Source of the DNA: Tautonia sp040717455
Lineage (GTDB): Bacteria; Planctomycetota; Planctomycetia; Isosphaerales; Isosphaeraceae
Assembly (NCBI RefSeq): GCF_040717455.1
Contig: NZ_JBFEFH010000019.1
Location: 1 to 64,000, forward strand
Direction of reading: 5' to 3'
DNA length: 64,000 nucleotides
The notes under the pieces were generated by a model that worked only from the letters and a program-made list of their open reading frames with translations, was not told the origin of the DNA and did not search any database. Position 1 is the first letter of the stretch; each line of letters starts with the position of its first letter. Shown piece after piece: positions 1 through 8,651 of this stretch. The translations under genes and the position numbers were made by a program.

Positions 1-96
1 CGCGAAGGCGATCCCTGATGACGCCGGCCGCCGCTCCTTCTACAATATCAGGCGATCGATCCTCCCCCCGTACCCACCGCGAAGCCCCACCGTTTC
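1..96. other. Left edge, no complete gene
   Basis: No complete gene is visible. One frame reads five codons from the left edge into a TGA at 16-18, which could be the tail of an upstream gene, but this is too short to support. A TACAATAT stretch around 41-48 looks like a -10 element for the ferredoxin gene, without a clear -35 partner. Confidence 0.25.
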
Positions 97-339
97 ATGG
101 CCGACGCGAATCACAAAGTCCCCGAGAACGTCGCCGGGCGGTTCTACGTCGATGACACCTGCATCGACTGCGAACTCTGCCGCGAGACCGCCCCCGAGAA
201 CTTCGCGCGCTGGGACGACGGCCGCTATTCGTTCGTCGCCCTCCAGCCCCGCGACGACGAAGAGGAGGCCGCCTGCCGGGCCGCTTTGGAGGAATGCCCC
301 GTCGAGGCGATCGGCTCCGATGGGGAGGAGGCCGAATGA
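97..339 (+). CDS. Ferredoxin, single 4Fe-4S type
   Basis: An 80-residue acidic ferredoxin. Cysteines 22, 25 and 28 (CIDCELC) and Cys67 in an ECPVEAI motif match the four ligands of a single 4Fe-4S cluster. Cys60 is a fifth cysteine that could form a disulfide, as in ferredoxins that have lost their second cluster. It is probably a soluble cytoplasmic electron carrier. The stop codon overlaps the start of the downstream dioxygenase gene (ATGA at 336-339), so the two are likely co-translated. The ferredoxin may supply electrons to that non-heme iron enzyme or simply share its transcript; the partner is inference. Confidence 0.9.
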   Translation: MADANHKVPENVAGRFYVDDTCIDCELCRETAPENFARWDDGRYSFVALQPRDDEEEAACRAALEECPVEAIGSDGEEAE

Positions 340-1091
340 CGATCGCCGAGATCCTCGCCGACCAGGTCCAGCGCGACGGGTTCGCCGTCGTCCCGCGTGT
401 GCTCGACGCCGACGAAATCGAGTCCTTGATCCTCGCCGTCGATCGCGCCCGGGCCGCCGCCGACCAGGCCGCCGATCCCGCCTCGCTCCGCCGCGGCCAG
501 AGCACCTTCGGCCTGCGCGACCTGCTCGGGCGCGTCCCCGAGGTCCGCCGCCTCGCCGGTTCGCCGCCGATCCGTGAGTTGGTCGAGCCGATCCTCGGCC
601 CCGCCGCCTTCGCCGTCCGCGGGCTCTGGTTCGACAAGACGAGCGAGGCGAACTGGAACCTCCCCTGGCATCGCGACCTGACCATCGCCGCCCGGAGGCG
701 CGTCGACGCCCCCGGCTTCTCCTCCTGGACCGTCAAGGCGGGCATCCCCCACGCCCTCGCCCCCGTCGAGGTGCTGGAGTCCATGCTGACCGTCCGGCTC
801 CACCTCGATCCCGCCGGCCCCGACAACGGCCCCCTGCGCGTCTTGCCGGGGTCGCATCGGCTGGGCGGCTCCGCGCCGACCGAGGTCGGTTCCTGGACCG
901 ACCGCGTCCATCCGATCGAGTGCGTCGTCGATCGCGGGGGGGCCGTCCTGATGCGGCCGTTGCTCCTGCACGCCTCGAATTCGGCCGCCTCGCCCGATCA
1001 CCGGCGCGTGATCCATCTCGAATTCGCGTCGATGCCGCTGCCGGGGGGCGTCGAGTGGTATGACGTGGCTCGGGCGGAAGCGTCGTCCTGA
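336..1091 (+). CDS. Phytanoyl-CoA dioxygenase (PhyH) family protein
   Basis: A 251-residue protein of the PhyH branch of Fe(II)/2-oxoglutarate-dependent oxygenases. The metal-binding facial triad is visible: His112 and Asp114 in WHRDLT, and His212 in LLLHAS. Arg223/Arg224 just downstream would bind the 2-oxoglutarate carboxylate. The DNGPLRVLPGSHR segment at 163-175 is typical of the family. The start at 336 is chosen because it overlaps the ferredoxin TGA; an in-frame upstream start at 294 would lie inside the ferredoxin gene. The substrate cannot be told from sequence, since the family includes hydroxylases of lipids, amino acids and small metabolites. Confidence 0.88.
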   Translation: MTIAEILADQVQRDGFAVVPRVLDADEIESLILAVDRARAAADQAADPASLRRGQSTFGLRDLLGRVPEVRRLAGSPPIRELVEPILGPAAFAVRGLWFDKTSEANWNLPWHRDLTIAARRRVDAPGFSSWTVKAGIPHALAPVEVLESMLTVRLHLDPAGPDNGPLRVLPGSHRLGGSAPTEVGSWTDRVHPIECVVDRGGAVLMRPLLLHASNSAASPDHRRVIHLEFASMPLPGGVEWYDVARAEASS

Positions 1092-1120
1092 TTGGGGTTC
1101 TCGGGGGGACGAGGAATCGG

Positions 1121-1510
1121 ATGAATCCTTACGAGGCACCTCGGGACGATCATTTTCCGACCGCACCGCACGACCGGCCCCGATCGAAGTACGATACGAT
1201 TTCTTCCTGGGCACTCCTGCTCGTTGCGCTGAACCTCTGCTGGGTCCTCATGCTTTACGTCGTGATCCGATACGAGTCGAAGGAGTGGATTCCCGAAGAG
1301 ATCGAACCAAAACCCCTGCCAAGGAGGGTCGTTGACGCGCTTGGTATTCTCCATGTCGTCCTCTCCGGATTGGCGTTCCTGGCCACCTTTCCGTTGACCT
1401 GGAGTTTATGGAAACGTCTCCTTGCCTGGTTCCTGATCCTCCTCCTCCTGGCATGGTCGGGATTGTGGTGGCTTGCGGCAGGAATGGGAACAATGGGTCA
1501 TTATCTGTAA
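1121..1510 (+). CDS. Small 'NPYEAP' membrane protein, copy 1
   Basis: A 129-residue protein beginning MNPYEAP, an N-terminal motif often seen on planctomycete membrane proteins of unknown function. Hydrophobic segments lie near residues 29-49, 73-95 and 100-122, so about three membrane spans are expected. It is related to the protein at 1691-2119: both share the NPY-P start, and the last two helices align, with an ATF-W run followed by K(R)LLAW versus K(Q)RILAW. The gene is followed at 1570 by a stub of dapF, exactly as copy 2 is followed by intact dapF, so this looks like one arm of an old tandem duplication. No function is known to me. Confidence 0.75.
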   Translation: MNPYEAPRDDHFPTAPHDRPRSKYDTISSWALLLVALNLCWVLMLYVVIRYESKEWIPEEIEPKPLPRRVVDALGILHVVLSGLAFLATFPLTWSLWKRLLAWFLILLLLAWSGLWWLAAGMGTMGHYL

Positions 1511-1569
1511 CCTGACACGTTTCTCTCCGTGCGAATCGCACGATCGACCGATCCCGTCCGAGGATTCCC

Positions 1570-1629
1570 ATGCCTCTCCGCGTCACCAGGATGCACGGAC
1601 TCGGCAACGATTACGTCGTGGTATTATGA
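1570..1629 (+). pseudogene. dapF 5'-end remnant
   Basis: ATG at 1570 opens 19 codons before TGA at 1627. The peptide matches the N terminus of the intact DapF encoded at 2178: both read MPLR-T-MHGLGNDYV. At DNA level ATGCACGGACTCGGCAAC and the following GATTACGT are identical in both places. The upstream leader (GAGGA then CCC before ATG) is also similar. This is a truncated duplicate of the dapF start, not a functional epimerase. Confidence 0.85.
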
Positions 1630-1690
1630 TGGCAGGCCGCCCGACGAGGTCTCGTCTTAGGACCGCCGGCTCGTCCTCGTGGAAGGCCCC

Positions 1691-2119
1691 ATGGACACGT
1701 CGAATCCTTACGACCCGCCGCTCAGCCGCGTCGCTCCCCCTGCGCCGGGGCACTCCGGCCGGGCGAGGCCCGATCGTCGCCGTTCCTGGTCCCTTTGGTT
1801 CCTGACATTAACGGTGTGCTCCGTCCTGCTGATCGTGGTCGGAGCAGGGTTCAAGCGAGATCGTTCGATCGGATTGAACAACTGCCCCTGGCCGGACGGG
1901 CCGATTCCCTGGCACGACCCGTCGATCCCTTGGCCGATCCGGGCCGTTTACGCCCTCACGGCCACTCACCTGGTCATCACCGCGGCGGCGTTCGTCGCGA
2001 CCTTCTGGATCACGAGCCGCTTGAAGCAACGAATCCTCGCCTGGCTGGTGCTCGTCATCATGCTCGGCTGGACCCTGCTCTGTACCGTCGGCGCATACCT
2101 GGCGACCACCGGAAGATAA
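1691..2119 (+). CDS. Small 'NPYDPP' membrane protein, copy 2
   Basis: A 142-residue protein beginning MDTSNPYDPP, paralogous to the protein at 1121-1510. Three hydrophobic segments are visible, near residues 35-55, 82-104 and 112-134. A Pro/Trp-rich loop (residues 61-80) lies between the first and second. An in-frame GTG at 1679 is an alternative start, but the ATG at 1691 places the NPY-P motif at the N terminus as in copy 1. It sits 58 bp upstream of intact dapF. Function is unknown; the fixed linkage to dapF may be historical rather than functional. Confidence 0.72.
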   Translation: MDTSNPYDPPLSRVAPPAPGHSGRARPDRRRSWSLWFLTLTVCSVLLIVVGAGFKRDRSIGLNNCPWPDGPIPWHDPSIPWPIRAVYALTATHLVITAAAFVATFWITSRLKQRILAWLVLVIMLGWTLLCTVGAYLATTGR

Positions 2120-2177
2120 CCGGGATCGCAAGGACGGGAAGAAACCCGCGTTGCCGATCAACCCCATCGAGGACCCC

Positions 2178-3032
2178 ATGCCCCTCCGCTTCACCAAGAT
2201 GCACGGACTCGGCAACGATTACGTGTATGTCTCCCTGTTCGACCAGCAGCTCCCCGGCGCAATCGCCCCGCTGGCCCGGGCGATGAGCGACCGGCACTTC
2301 GGCATCGGCTCCGACGGCCTGATCCTCATCCTCCCGTCCGAGCGCGCCGATGCGCAGATGCGCATGTTCAACGCCGACGGCTCCGAGGGGGAGATGTGCG
2401 GCAACGGCGTCCGATGCGTGGCGAAGTATGTGTATGACCACGGCATCGCCCGCAAGGATCAGGTCACGATCGAGACGGGCCGAGGGGTCCTGACCCTCGA
2501 CCTGGAGATCGAATCGGGCAAGGCCCGGCGCGTCCGGGTGGACATGGGCACGCCGATCCTCCAAAGCTCCGACATCCCGACCACCCTGCCCGGCGACCCT
2601 CCGGTCGACGTGCCGGTCGAGGTCGGCGACGAGCGCCTCAAGCTCGTCCTGCCCCAGACGGCCGTCTCGATGGGCAACCCGCACGCGGTGGCGTTCGTCG
2701 ACGACGTGGTCGGCTTCCCACTGGAGCAGATCGGCCCGCTCTGGGAGACGGACTCGCACTACCCGAGGAAGGTCAACGTCCACGTCGCACAGGTCCTCAG
2801 GCCCGATGAGGTCCGCATGCGCACCTGGGAGCGCGGATCGGGGATCACCCTCGCCTGCGGCACCGGGGCGTGCGCCGTCTGCGTGGCGGGAGTCCTGACG
2901 AAGCGCACCGATCGGAAGATCCTCGCCCACCTGCCCGGCGGCGACCTGGAACTGGAGTGGCCATCCGACGACGCCTCGGTCTTCATGACCGGCCCGGCCA
3001 CCGAGGTCTTCTCCGGCGAGTGGCCCGCGTAG
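2178..3032 (+). CDS. dapF: Diaminopimelate epimerase
   Basis: DapF interconverts LL- and meso-diaminopimelate in the lysine and peptidoglycan precursor pathway, in the cytoplasm. The 284-residue protein has the two catalytic cysteines in their signatures: Cys74 in EMCGNGVRC and Cys227 in ACGTGACA. The N-terminal MHGLGNDYV is a family hallmark. The start at 2178 is preferred over an in-frame ATG at 2151, because homologues begin just before the MHGLGND motif and the duplicated stub at 1570 starts at the same codon. The DUF429 gene begins at the base after its stop codon, suggesting an operon. Confidence 0.97.
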   Translation: MPLRFTKMHGLGNDYVYVSLFDQQLPGAIAPLARAMSDRHFGIGSDGLILILPSERADAQMRMFNADGSEGEMCGNGVRCVAKYVYDHGIARKDQVTIETGRGVLTLDLEIESGKARRVRVDMGTPILQSSDIPTTLPGDPPVDVPVEVGDERLKLVLPQTAVSMGNPHAVAFVDDVVGFPLEQIGPLWETDSHYPRKVNVHVAQVLRPDEVRMRTWERGSGITLACGTGACAVCVAGVLTKRTDRKILAHLPGGDLELEWPSDDASVFMTGPATEVFSGEWPA

Positions 3033-3755
3033 ATGGCGAGACCAGGGGGAGACACCGCCGCGATCGTCGCCGGGGCCGACGGCTGCCCCGGGGGCTGGAT
3101 CTGCGTCCTGCTCGATCGCTCGAGCCGAAGCGTCACCCCCCTGCTCTGCCGGTCGAGCGAGGAGTTGCTCGCCATCCACCCCGAGCCGTCCGTGCTGGCG
3201 ATCGACATGCCGATCGGCCTGCCCGACTCGGGCGATCGGGACTGCGACCGGATCGCCCGGACCTTGCTCGGCCCCCGGCGATCGAGCGTCTTCCCGGCGC
3301 CGATCCGCCCGAGCCTCGCGGCCGTCACCCGGCGCGGGGCCGACGCGATCAGCCGGGCGATCGTCGGACGCGGGGTCGGGGCGCAGGCGTGGGCCTTGTA
3401 TCGTCGAGTCCTGTCGCTCGATCGCCTGATCGGCCCCGAGGAGCAAGCCCTGTGCGTCGAGGTCCACCCCGAGCTGTCGTTCTTCGCCCTCAACGGCGAT
3501 CGCCCCGTGCCGGATGCGAAGCGATCGCCCGGAGGGATCGCGACGAGGCGGGCCCTGATCGACGCCGCGTTCGGCCCCGAGGCGTTCCCCCTCGTCCGCC
3601 GGGCGATCGCCCCCATCGAGGCCGACGACGATGACCTGCTCGACGCCCTGGCCGCCTGCTGGACGGCCCATCGGATCGCCGAAGGGACCGCGCAACGGAT
3701 TCCCGCCGATCCGCCAACCGACGCACGCGGGCTTCGCATGGAGATGTGGTTTTAA
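3033..3755 (+). CDS. DUF429 family protein
   Basis: A 240-residue protein with the features of DUF429: an N-terminal GADGCPGGWICVLLD strand, an AIDMPIGLPD motif near residues 61-70, EVHPELSFFALNG in the middle, and a C-terminal acidic DDDDLLDALAACWTA helix (residues 199-211). DUF429 is predicted to adopt an RNase H-like fold, and the conserved acidic residues would form a nuclease-like site. No biochemical role is established to my knowledge. Its ATG directly abuts the dapF stop codon, so it is probably translated from the same message. Confidence 0.8.
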   Translation: MARPGGDTAAIVAGADGCPGGWICVLLDRSSRSVTPLLCRSSEELLAIHPEPSVLAIDMPIGLPDSGDRDCDRIARTLLGPRRSSVFPAPIRPSLAAVTRRGADAISRAIVGRGVGAQAWALYRRVLSLDRLIGPEEQALCVEVHPELSFFALNGDRPVPDAKRSPGGIATRRALIDAAFGPEAFPLVRRAIAPIEADDDDLLDALAACWTAHRIAEGTAQRIPADPPTDARGLRMEMWF

Positions 3756-3788
3756 ATCAACACCAATCCCGGAGGAACAAAGGCACCG

Positions 3789-4550
3789 ATGACCGGAATT
3801 CGCGGCCTCTTCGTGACGGGGACGGACACCGGCGTGGGCAAGACGCGGGTCTCGTCGGCGATCGTGGAAACCCTGGTGGCCCAGGGCGAGCGCGTCGGCG
3901 TGCTCAAGCCCCTGGCGAGCGGGGCCGATCGGGTCGATGGTCAGCTCCGCTGGGACGACACGGAACGCCTGATCGCCGCCCTCGGCCGCGACGTGCCGCG
4001 CGATCGGGTCACGCCGATCACCTTCGAGGCGCCGCTCGCCCCCCCCGTCGCGGCCCGGCTGGCGGGCGAGCCGCTCGCCTTCGACCGCGTCCTGGAGGCG
4101 ACCCGGGCGGCGATCGCCTGGTGGGCCGGCCCCGGGGGGGCGGAGCTGATGGTCGTCGAGGGGGTCGGCGGCCTGCTCTGCCCGATCGCCGAGCGGGCGA
4201 CGGCCGCCGACCTGGCGATCGCGCTCGATTACCCGCTGCTGGTCGTGGCCCGCCGAGGCCTGGGGACGCTCAACCACACGATCCTGACGGTCGAGGCGGC
4301 CCGATCCCGGGGGCTCCGGGTGGCCGGCGTCGTGCTCAACGGTTCGGAGCCGACGGTCGATCCGATGGCCGAGTCCACCAACCCGATCGAGCTGTCGCGA
4401 TGGCTGGGGGAGATCCCCTTACTCCTTGAACTCCCGCACGGATCCGACCTGACGGCTTTGCTCCGGTCGCGGCCCGACCTAAACTGGAAGGGACGAGCCG
4501 CCTTGCCCCGGACGGGCTGGAGTGAGGCAGGGCGGCCGGCCCCCCGATGA
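3789..4550 (+). CDS. bioD: Dethiobiotin synthetase
   Basis: BioD closes the ureido ring of dethiobiotin from 7,8-diaminopelargonate, CO2 and ATP in biotin synthesis. The 253-residue protein carries the variant Walker A loop GTDTGVGKT at residues 11-19, the KPLASG substrate segment and a VVEGVGGLLCPI motif characteristic of the family. A GGAGG at 3771-3775 lies 13 nt upstream of the ATG, rather far for a ribosome binding site. No other bio gene is nearby, so the rest of the biotin pathway must lie elsewhere. The C terminus is rich in Pro, Arg and Gly and probably not part of the fold. Confidence 0.93.
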   Translation: MTGIRGLFVTGTDTGVGKTRVSSAIVETLVAQGERVGVLKPLASGADRVDGQLRWDDTERLIAALGRDVPRDRVTPITFEAPLAPPVAARLAGEPLAFDRVLEATRAAIAWWAGPGGAELMVVEGVGGLLCPIAERATAADLAIALDYPLLVVARRGLGTLNHTILTVEAARSRGLRVAGVVLNGSEPTVDPMAESTNPIELSRWLGEIPLLLELPHGSDLTALLRSRPDLNWKGRAALPRTGWSEAGRPAPR

Positions 4551-4739
4551 TCGCGAGGGGCCGTTGCGTCGCGCCGATCGCCCGTGCGGGATCGGTGCGA
4601 TGAACCGACGATCCTTTGAGCCAAAGGGTCCGGGGTGATTCGAAGGTCCGCCGGCTGCCTCGGTTGAATGCGCGTCGCAACGCTGCCCGGATTCGGTTCG
4701 TCGATGGCAAGGCCGAGGCCGGGAAAGGATTGTCCGCCG

Positions 4740-5855
4740 ATGTCTCCTCCCCTCGTCTGCCCGCACTGCGGGGTGCGCCTGGAACCGCCTCCTGCTCCCT
4801 CCGGATCGCCCGGGGACGCGCCTCGCGCCGAAGGCCCCGAACCCCGCCGGCCTCCTTCCGGAGACTCGGCGGAGCGGCGCGCGGCCATGCCGTCCTCCGG
4901 GGAGATCCTGCCCGATACCCTGGCCCACCCCGACCCGATCGCCGCCGCGGCCCTGGTCTCGTCCGATGACGAATTCCAGATCAAGGCCGCCAACCCGTCG
5001 AGCCTCGGGATCACGCTCAGCCCCTCGGCCGATTCGAAGCGGGGCGCCCGGCCGGTCGCTCCCTTCGCGTCGTCCGCCCCGGCCGATCGGGGGGACTCCC
5101 GCTCGCAACACGACGACGACGACCACGGGCACGTGCGATCGGCCTGGCCGATGGCCCTGCTCGCCAGTTATGCCAGCGCCATGACGATCGCCTGCGGGTG
5201 GCTCTGGTGGGCCTCGGATCGCGAGGCCCCGGGCCGCCCGGCGGCCCCGGCCTGGGCCGCCGGCCTCGATGCCGCGGTCGAGCCGGACGCCGGCGCGGAG
5301 GCCGGCCGTCGTGACGACGTCTCCGCCGTGGTCGAGCCGTCCGAGCCGATCGCCGAGGGGCGCCTCATCCCCCTCGGCGACTCGGCCCGGATCGATGCCC
5401 TGGAGATCCATCCGGAGCGGGTGACGGTCGGCCCGGTCGAGCTGAAACGGACCCGGGTCGACGGCCGGACCGAGCGCCGGGACGGCGGTTCCCATGCCCT
5501 GCGGCTCCATCTTCGCTTGCGAAATACGTCCGACTCGGTCATCTTTGCCCCGTTGGACGAGGCATTCGTGCGCGAGCCGGATCGCCGGCTCCCGGAGACG
5601 TTCATCCAGGATGGCTCCGGGACGCGGATCTATGCCTATCGGCTGCCGGTCTCGAGCGAGTGGGAGATCGCCGGCCAGTCCTTCCACGAGCTCCGACCCG
5701 GAGAGCAGCTCGAGACCGTCGTCCTGAGCGATACGAACTCCAGGAACCGGCTCGATGGCCCCTTGGTCTGGCGGCTTCGCCTGCGGACCGCCCCCGAGAC
5801 GACCACCGTCCTCGGCGTCACCTTCGATGCGTCCGAGGTCGAGCCGGCTCGCTGA
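4740..5855 (+). CDS. Zinc-ribbon single-span membrane protein, unknown function
   Basis: A 371-residue protein opening with a CPHCGVRLE knuckle near residues 7-15. A Pro- and Ser-rich low-complexity linker follows, then one hydrophobic span (WPMALLASYASAMTIACGWL) around residues 138-160 and a soluble C-terminal domain of roughly 160 residues. Only half of a zinc ribbon is visible, since no second CxxC pair occurs. The start at 4740 puts the cysteine pair at the N terminus; in-frame ATGs at 4668 and 4704 would add 24 or 12 unlikely residues. The C-terminal domain has alternating polar/hydrophobic beta-type sequence with no family I recognise. This architecture is common in planctomycetes. Confidence 0.7.
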   Translation: MSPPLVCPHCGVRLEPPPAPSGSPGDAPRAEGPEPRRPPSGDSAERRAAMPSSGEILPDTLAHPDPIAAAALVSSDDEFQIKAANPSSLGITLSPSADSKRGARPVAPFASSAPADRGDSRSQHDDDDHGHVRSAWPMALLASYASAMTIACGWLWWASDREAPGRPAAPAWAAGLDAAVEPDAGAEAGRRDDVSAVVEPSEPIAEGRLIPLGDSARIDALEIHPERVTVGPVELKRTRVDGRTERRDGGSHALRLHLRLRNTSDSVIFAPLDEAFVREPDRRLPETFIQDGSGTRIYAYRLPVSSEWEIAGQSFHELRPGEQLETVVLSDTNSRNRLDGPLVWRLRLRTAPETTTVLGVTFDASEVEPAR

Positions 5856-5864
5856 CGGACCGCA

Positions 5865-5891
5865 CGGCCCGGCCCCCAAAGCCCCGGGCCG
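5865..5891 (+). terminator. GC-rich hairpin after the zinc-ribbon gene
   Basis: CGGCCCGG (5865-5872) pairs with CCGGGCCG (5884-5891) across an 11-nt loop, 10 bp after the preceding stop codon. There is no T-run, so termination function is uncertain. Confidence 0.4.
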
Positions 5892-6047
5892 CGACGAACC
5901 CCGGGCGGCCGCTCGATCCCTCGGGCGCGGGAGCGACCCGAGGATCTCCCTCTCCTCTCTTCTCATCACTTCAACACTGGTCCCAAGGTGTCCGACCCCG
6001 GGGGGCAAACGGCGTCCGTCGGCAAGGATTCGAGTGAGCACGCCCCG

Positions 6048-7541
6048 ATGAAGGTCCTCCTTCTCTCCGCCGAGGTCGAGCCGTTCGCCAAGACCGGCGG
6101 CCTGGCCGATGTCGCCGCCTCGCTCCCGCAGGCCCTGACGGATCTCGGGCACCAGGTCGCCGTCATCATGCCCGGCTACCGCCGCGCCCTCTACGCCGGC
6201 CGGCCGATCCGAGACGCCGGCGTCCGGGTCCGCGTGCCGATCGGCCACCGGTCGCTCGACGGGAGGATCCTCGCCTCCTCCCTGCCCGGGTGCGACGTGC
6301 CCGTCTATCTGGTCGATTACGCCCCTTACTTCGACCGGACCGGGATCTACGGCGCCGACGGGGTCGATTACCCCGACAATTGCGAGCGGTTCGTCTTCTT
6401 CCAGCGCGCCGCGCTGGAGGCGATCCGGATGCTCGACTTCCAGCCCGAGGTCATCCACTGCAACGACTGGGAGACCGGCCTGGTCCCCGCCTACCTGGAG
6501 GAGGTCTACCGCCCCCAGCCGGGCTCGATCTTCCGCCGGGTCGGCACGGTCATGACGATCCACAACCTCGCGTACCAGGGGTCGTTCTGGCACCTCGACA
6601 TGCCGCTGACGGGCCTCGACTGGTCGCTGTTCACCCCCGAGCGGCTGGAGGCGTACGGCCGGCTGAACTTCCTGAAGGCCGGCCTCGTGTACTCGGATCT
6701 GATCAGCACCGTCAGCCCGACCTACGCCCGCGAGATCCAGGCCCCGGAAGGGGGCCGGGGGCTGGACGGCCTGCTCCGGGCGCGCAAGGCCGACCTGTTC
6801 GGCATCGTCAACGGCATCGACGTCACGGCCTGGAATCCGGCGATCGACCCCCATCTGCCCGCGCGATACACCGTGAAGACCTGGCCGGCGGGCAAGGCCG
6901 CCAACAAGTCCCACCTGCAACGCCTGGCCGGCCTCCCGGAACGGCCCGCCGTCCCCTTGATGGCGGCGATCTCGCGGCTCGACCCCCAGAAAGGCTGGGA
7001 TCTGGTCGTCGATGCCGCCGGGGACTTGCTCCGGCGCGACCTGCAGATGGTCATCCTGGGCACCGGCGAACCGCGATACGAGATGGCGCTGCAGCAACTG
7101 GCCGGCGAATTCCCGGAGAACCTCCGCGTCTTCCTCGAATTCTCACAGCCCCTGGCGCACCAGCTCGAAGCCGCCGCCGACCTGTTCCTCATGCCCAGCC
7201 TCTACGAGCCGTGCGGGCTGAACCAGCTCTATAGCCTCGCCTACGGCACCGTCCCCATCGTCCGGGCCACGGGAGGGCTGGTCGACACGGTCGTCGACGC
7301 CACCGACGAGACCCTCCGGGACCGGACCGCCACCGGGATCAGCTTCCTCGACCCGACCGCGAATGCCCTGATCCGGGCCGTCGATCGCGGCCTGGCCCTC
7401 TACAAGAGCCCCGACGCCTGGCCGCCCCTCGTCTCGAGCGGGATGCTCGCCGACTGGACCTGGCACCGCAGCGCCGAGCAGTACGCGAGGCTCTACGAGG
7501 CCGTCCGCCTCCGACGCTCGGCCGCCCGCCCCCTCGATTGA
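6048..7541 (+). CDS. glgA: Glycogen synthase (ADP-glucose type, GT5)
   Basis: A 497-residue GT5-type glucosyltransferase that would extend alpha-1,4-glucan from ADP-glucose. The KTGGLADV loop at residues 15-22 is the nucleotide-sugar binding signature. HCNDWETGLVPAYL is the mid-domain HxW(D/E) region, and SLYEPCGLNQLYSLAYG followed by VRATGGLVDTV is the C-terminal active-site motif. The ATG at 6048 is chosen because homologues start with the MKVLLLSAEVEPFAKTGG strand; an in-frame ATG at 5988 would add 20 unlikely residues. A GH57 enzyme lies 1.1 kb downstream on the same strand, consistent with a glycogen or maltodextrin locus. Confidence 0.95.
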   Translation: MKVLLLSAEVEPFAKTGGLADVAASLPQALTDLGHQVAVIMPGYRRALYAGRPIRDAGVRVRVPIGHRSLDGRILASSLPGCDVPVYLVDYAPYFDRTGIYGADGVDYPDNCERFVFFQRAALEAIRMLDFQPEVIHCNDWETGLVPAYLEEVYRPQPGSIFRRVGTVMTIHNLAYQGSFWHLDMPLTGLDWSLFTPERLEAYGRLNFLKAGLVYSDLISTVSPTYAREIQAPEGGRGLDGLLRARKADLFGIVNGIDVTAWNPAIDPHLPARYTVKTWPAGKAANKSHLQRLAGLPERPAVPLMAAISRLDPQKGWDLVVDAAGDLLRRDLQMVILGTGEPRYEMALQQLAGEFPENLRVFLEFSQPLAHQLEAAADLFLMPSLYEPCGLNQLYSLAYGTVPIVRATGGLVDTVVDATDETLRDRTATGISFLDPTANALIRAVDRGLALYKSPDAWPPLVSSGMLADWTWHRSAEQYARLYEAVRLRRSAARPLD

Positions 7542-7714
7542 CCGGCGTCGCCGTAACATTCGACGGGGCCGCCGGAACGAACCGTCACACGTGTCGGGGA
7601 AGGCCCGTAATTTGCAGAGCTCTCTTGACGCAATCCCTTCAATCGGATTCTGATACCCGCTGCAAGGGTGTGTGAAGTGTTTTGACCTGCTTGCACCTCC
7701 CGAGACGCACTCCA

Positions 7715-8452
7715 ATGCCTCTTTTATTCACCACTCCCAGGGTCCTGCTGGGCCTCCTGGGACTGATCGTCCTGTCCAGCGCCCCTCCCGCTCAGGCCGA
7801 AAGCCTTCGGAGTCGCCTGACCCGGAAGGATGACATGAATGCCATCCGGTTCCAGGGGCAAGACTGGACGATCCACGACCTGATCGATCGCCGATCGCAG
7901 GCCCCGGGCCGCTTCGATGTCCATCATCAGCGGCTCGGCTCGGCACTGGGCCTCGGGCTCGAGGGGCTGGAAGCGCGACGGGCCCTGAACCCGCGGCGGT
8001 TCGACTTCTTCCACCCGTTCCTCGGGTACTTGCTCTCGGACATCGACCCCGACTCGGGGCTGGGCGCCGGGGGCGATCCGGTCATCGACGACCCGCCGAT
8101 CGGCCAGGACGGGGGCCCGCAGCCCCTCCCCGACGAATCCGTCTCTCCCCAGGTGCCGGAGCCTCCCCAGCCGCCGATCGTGCCCCCGACCCCCACCGAC
8201 CCGACCGTGCCCCCGCCGCTCGATCAGCTCCCGTCGGTGCCGGACGAGTCCGAGGGGCCGCAACTGCCCGGCGCTCCGGACGGCCCCGAGGTCACGCCGC
8301 CGACGGTCGATCCGATCGGCACCGACGATCCGAACGAGATCCGGGCCATCCCCGAGCCCTCGACCGTGATCCAACTGAGCGTCGGCCTGGCCGGACTGGT
8401 GGGGGCCCTGGCCTGGCGACGCCGGGCCGTCCCGCGGCCCGCCGCCGATTAA
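7715..8452 (+). CDS. PEP-CTERM sorting domain protein
   Basis: A 245-residue exported protein. The N terminus is a signal peptide with an APPAQA cleavage region near residue 25. The middle is Pro/Asp-rich (about residues 120-205). The C terminus is a textbook PEP-CTERM signal: IPEPSTVIQLS, a hydrophobic helix and a terminal RRR cluster. Such proteins are processed by an exosortase and usually released or attached at the cell surface, often with exopolysaccharide. No exosortase is in the window. An upstream in-frame TTG at 7682 was rejected in favour of the ATG at 7715 next to the signal peptide. The mature domain matches nothing I recognise. Confidence 0.88.
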   Translation: MPLLFTTPRVLLGLLGLIVLSSAPPAQAESLRSRLTRKDDMNAIRFQGQDWTIHDLIDRRSQAPGRFDVHHQRLGSALGLGLEGLEARRALNPRRFDFFHPFLGYLLSDIDPDSGLGAGGDPVIDDPPIGQDGGPQPLPDESVSPQVPEPPQPPIVPPTPTDPTVPPPLDQLPSVPDESEGPQLPGAPDGPEVTPPTVDPIGTDDPNEIRAIPEPSTVIQLSVGLAGLVGALAWRRRAVPRPAAD

Positions 8453-8484
8453 TCCCTCCGACCGTCCAACTCGATCCGACGATT

Positions 8485-8514
8485 CGGGCCGGTCTCCATT
8501 GGAGAATCGGCCCG
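8485..8514 (+). terminator. Imperfect hairpin terminator
   Basis: CGGGCCG at 8485 pairs with CGGCCCG ending at 8514, with an internal mismatch and an inner TCTCC/GGAGA stem. TTCTGTT follows. It lies 33 bp after the PEP-CTERM gene, in the right place for its terminator. Confidence 0.5.
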
Positions 8515-8651
8515 TTCTGTTGATAATGGCACCATCGGTCACCATTGACCAACCGTTCCGAACCGTCTGGTTCCTCCGGATCGGATGGACCTGCCCTCGC
8601 CCCGGCCCGTCACGATGACGGGCATTCCCCCGCTCTGGGACCCGTCGCACC

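Noticed and set aside
225..1214. Long minus-strand open frame opposite the dioxygenase gene
   Set aside because: Its translation is Gly/Asp/Arg-rich with no domain, and it is antisense to a clear PhyH gene; in this GC-rich DNA antisense frames stay open by codon bias.
2058..4277. 739-codon minus-strand frame across dapF, DUF429 and bioD
   Set aside because: Spans three well-supported plus-strand genes and shows shadow composition only.
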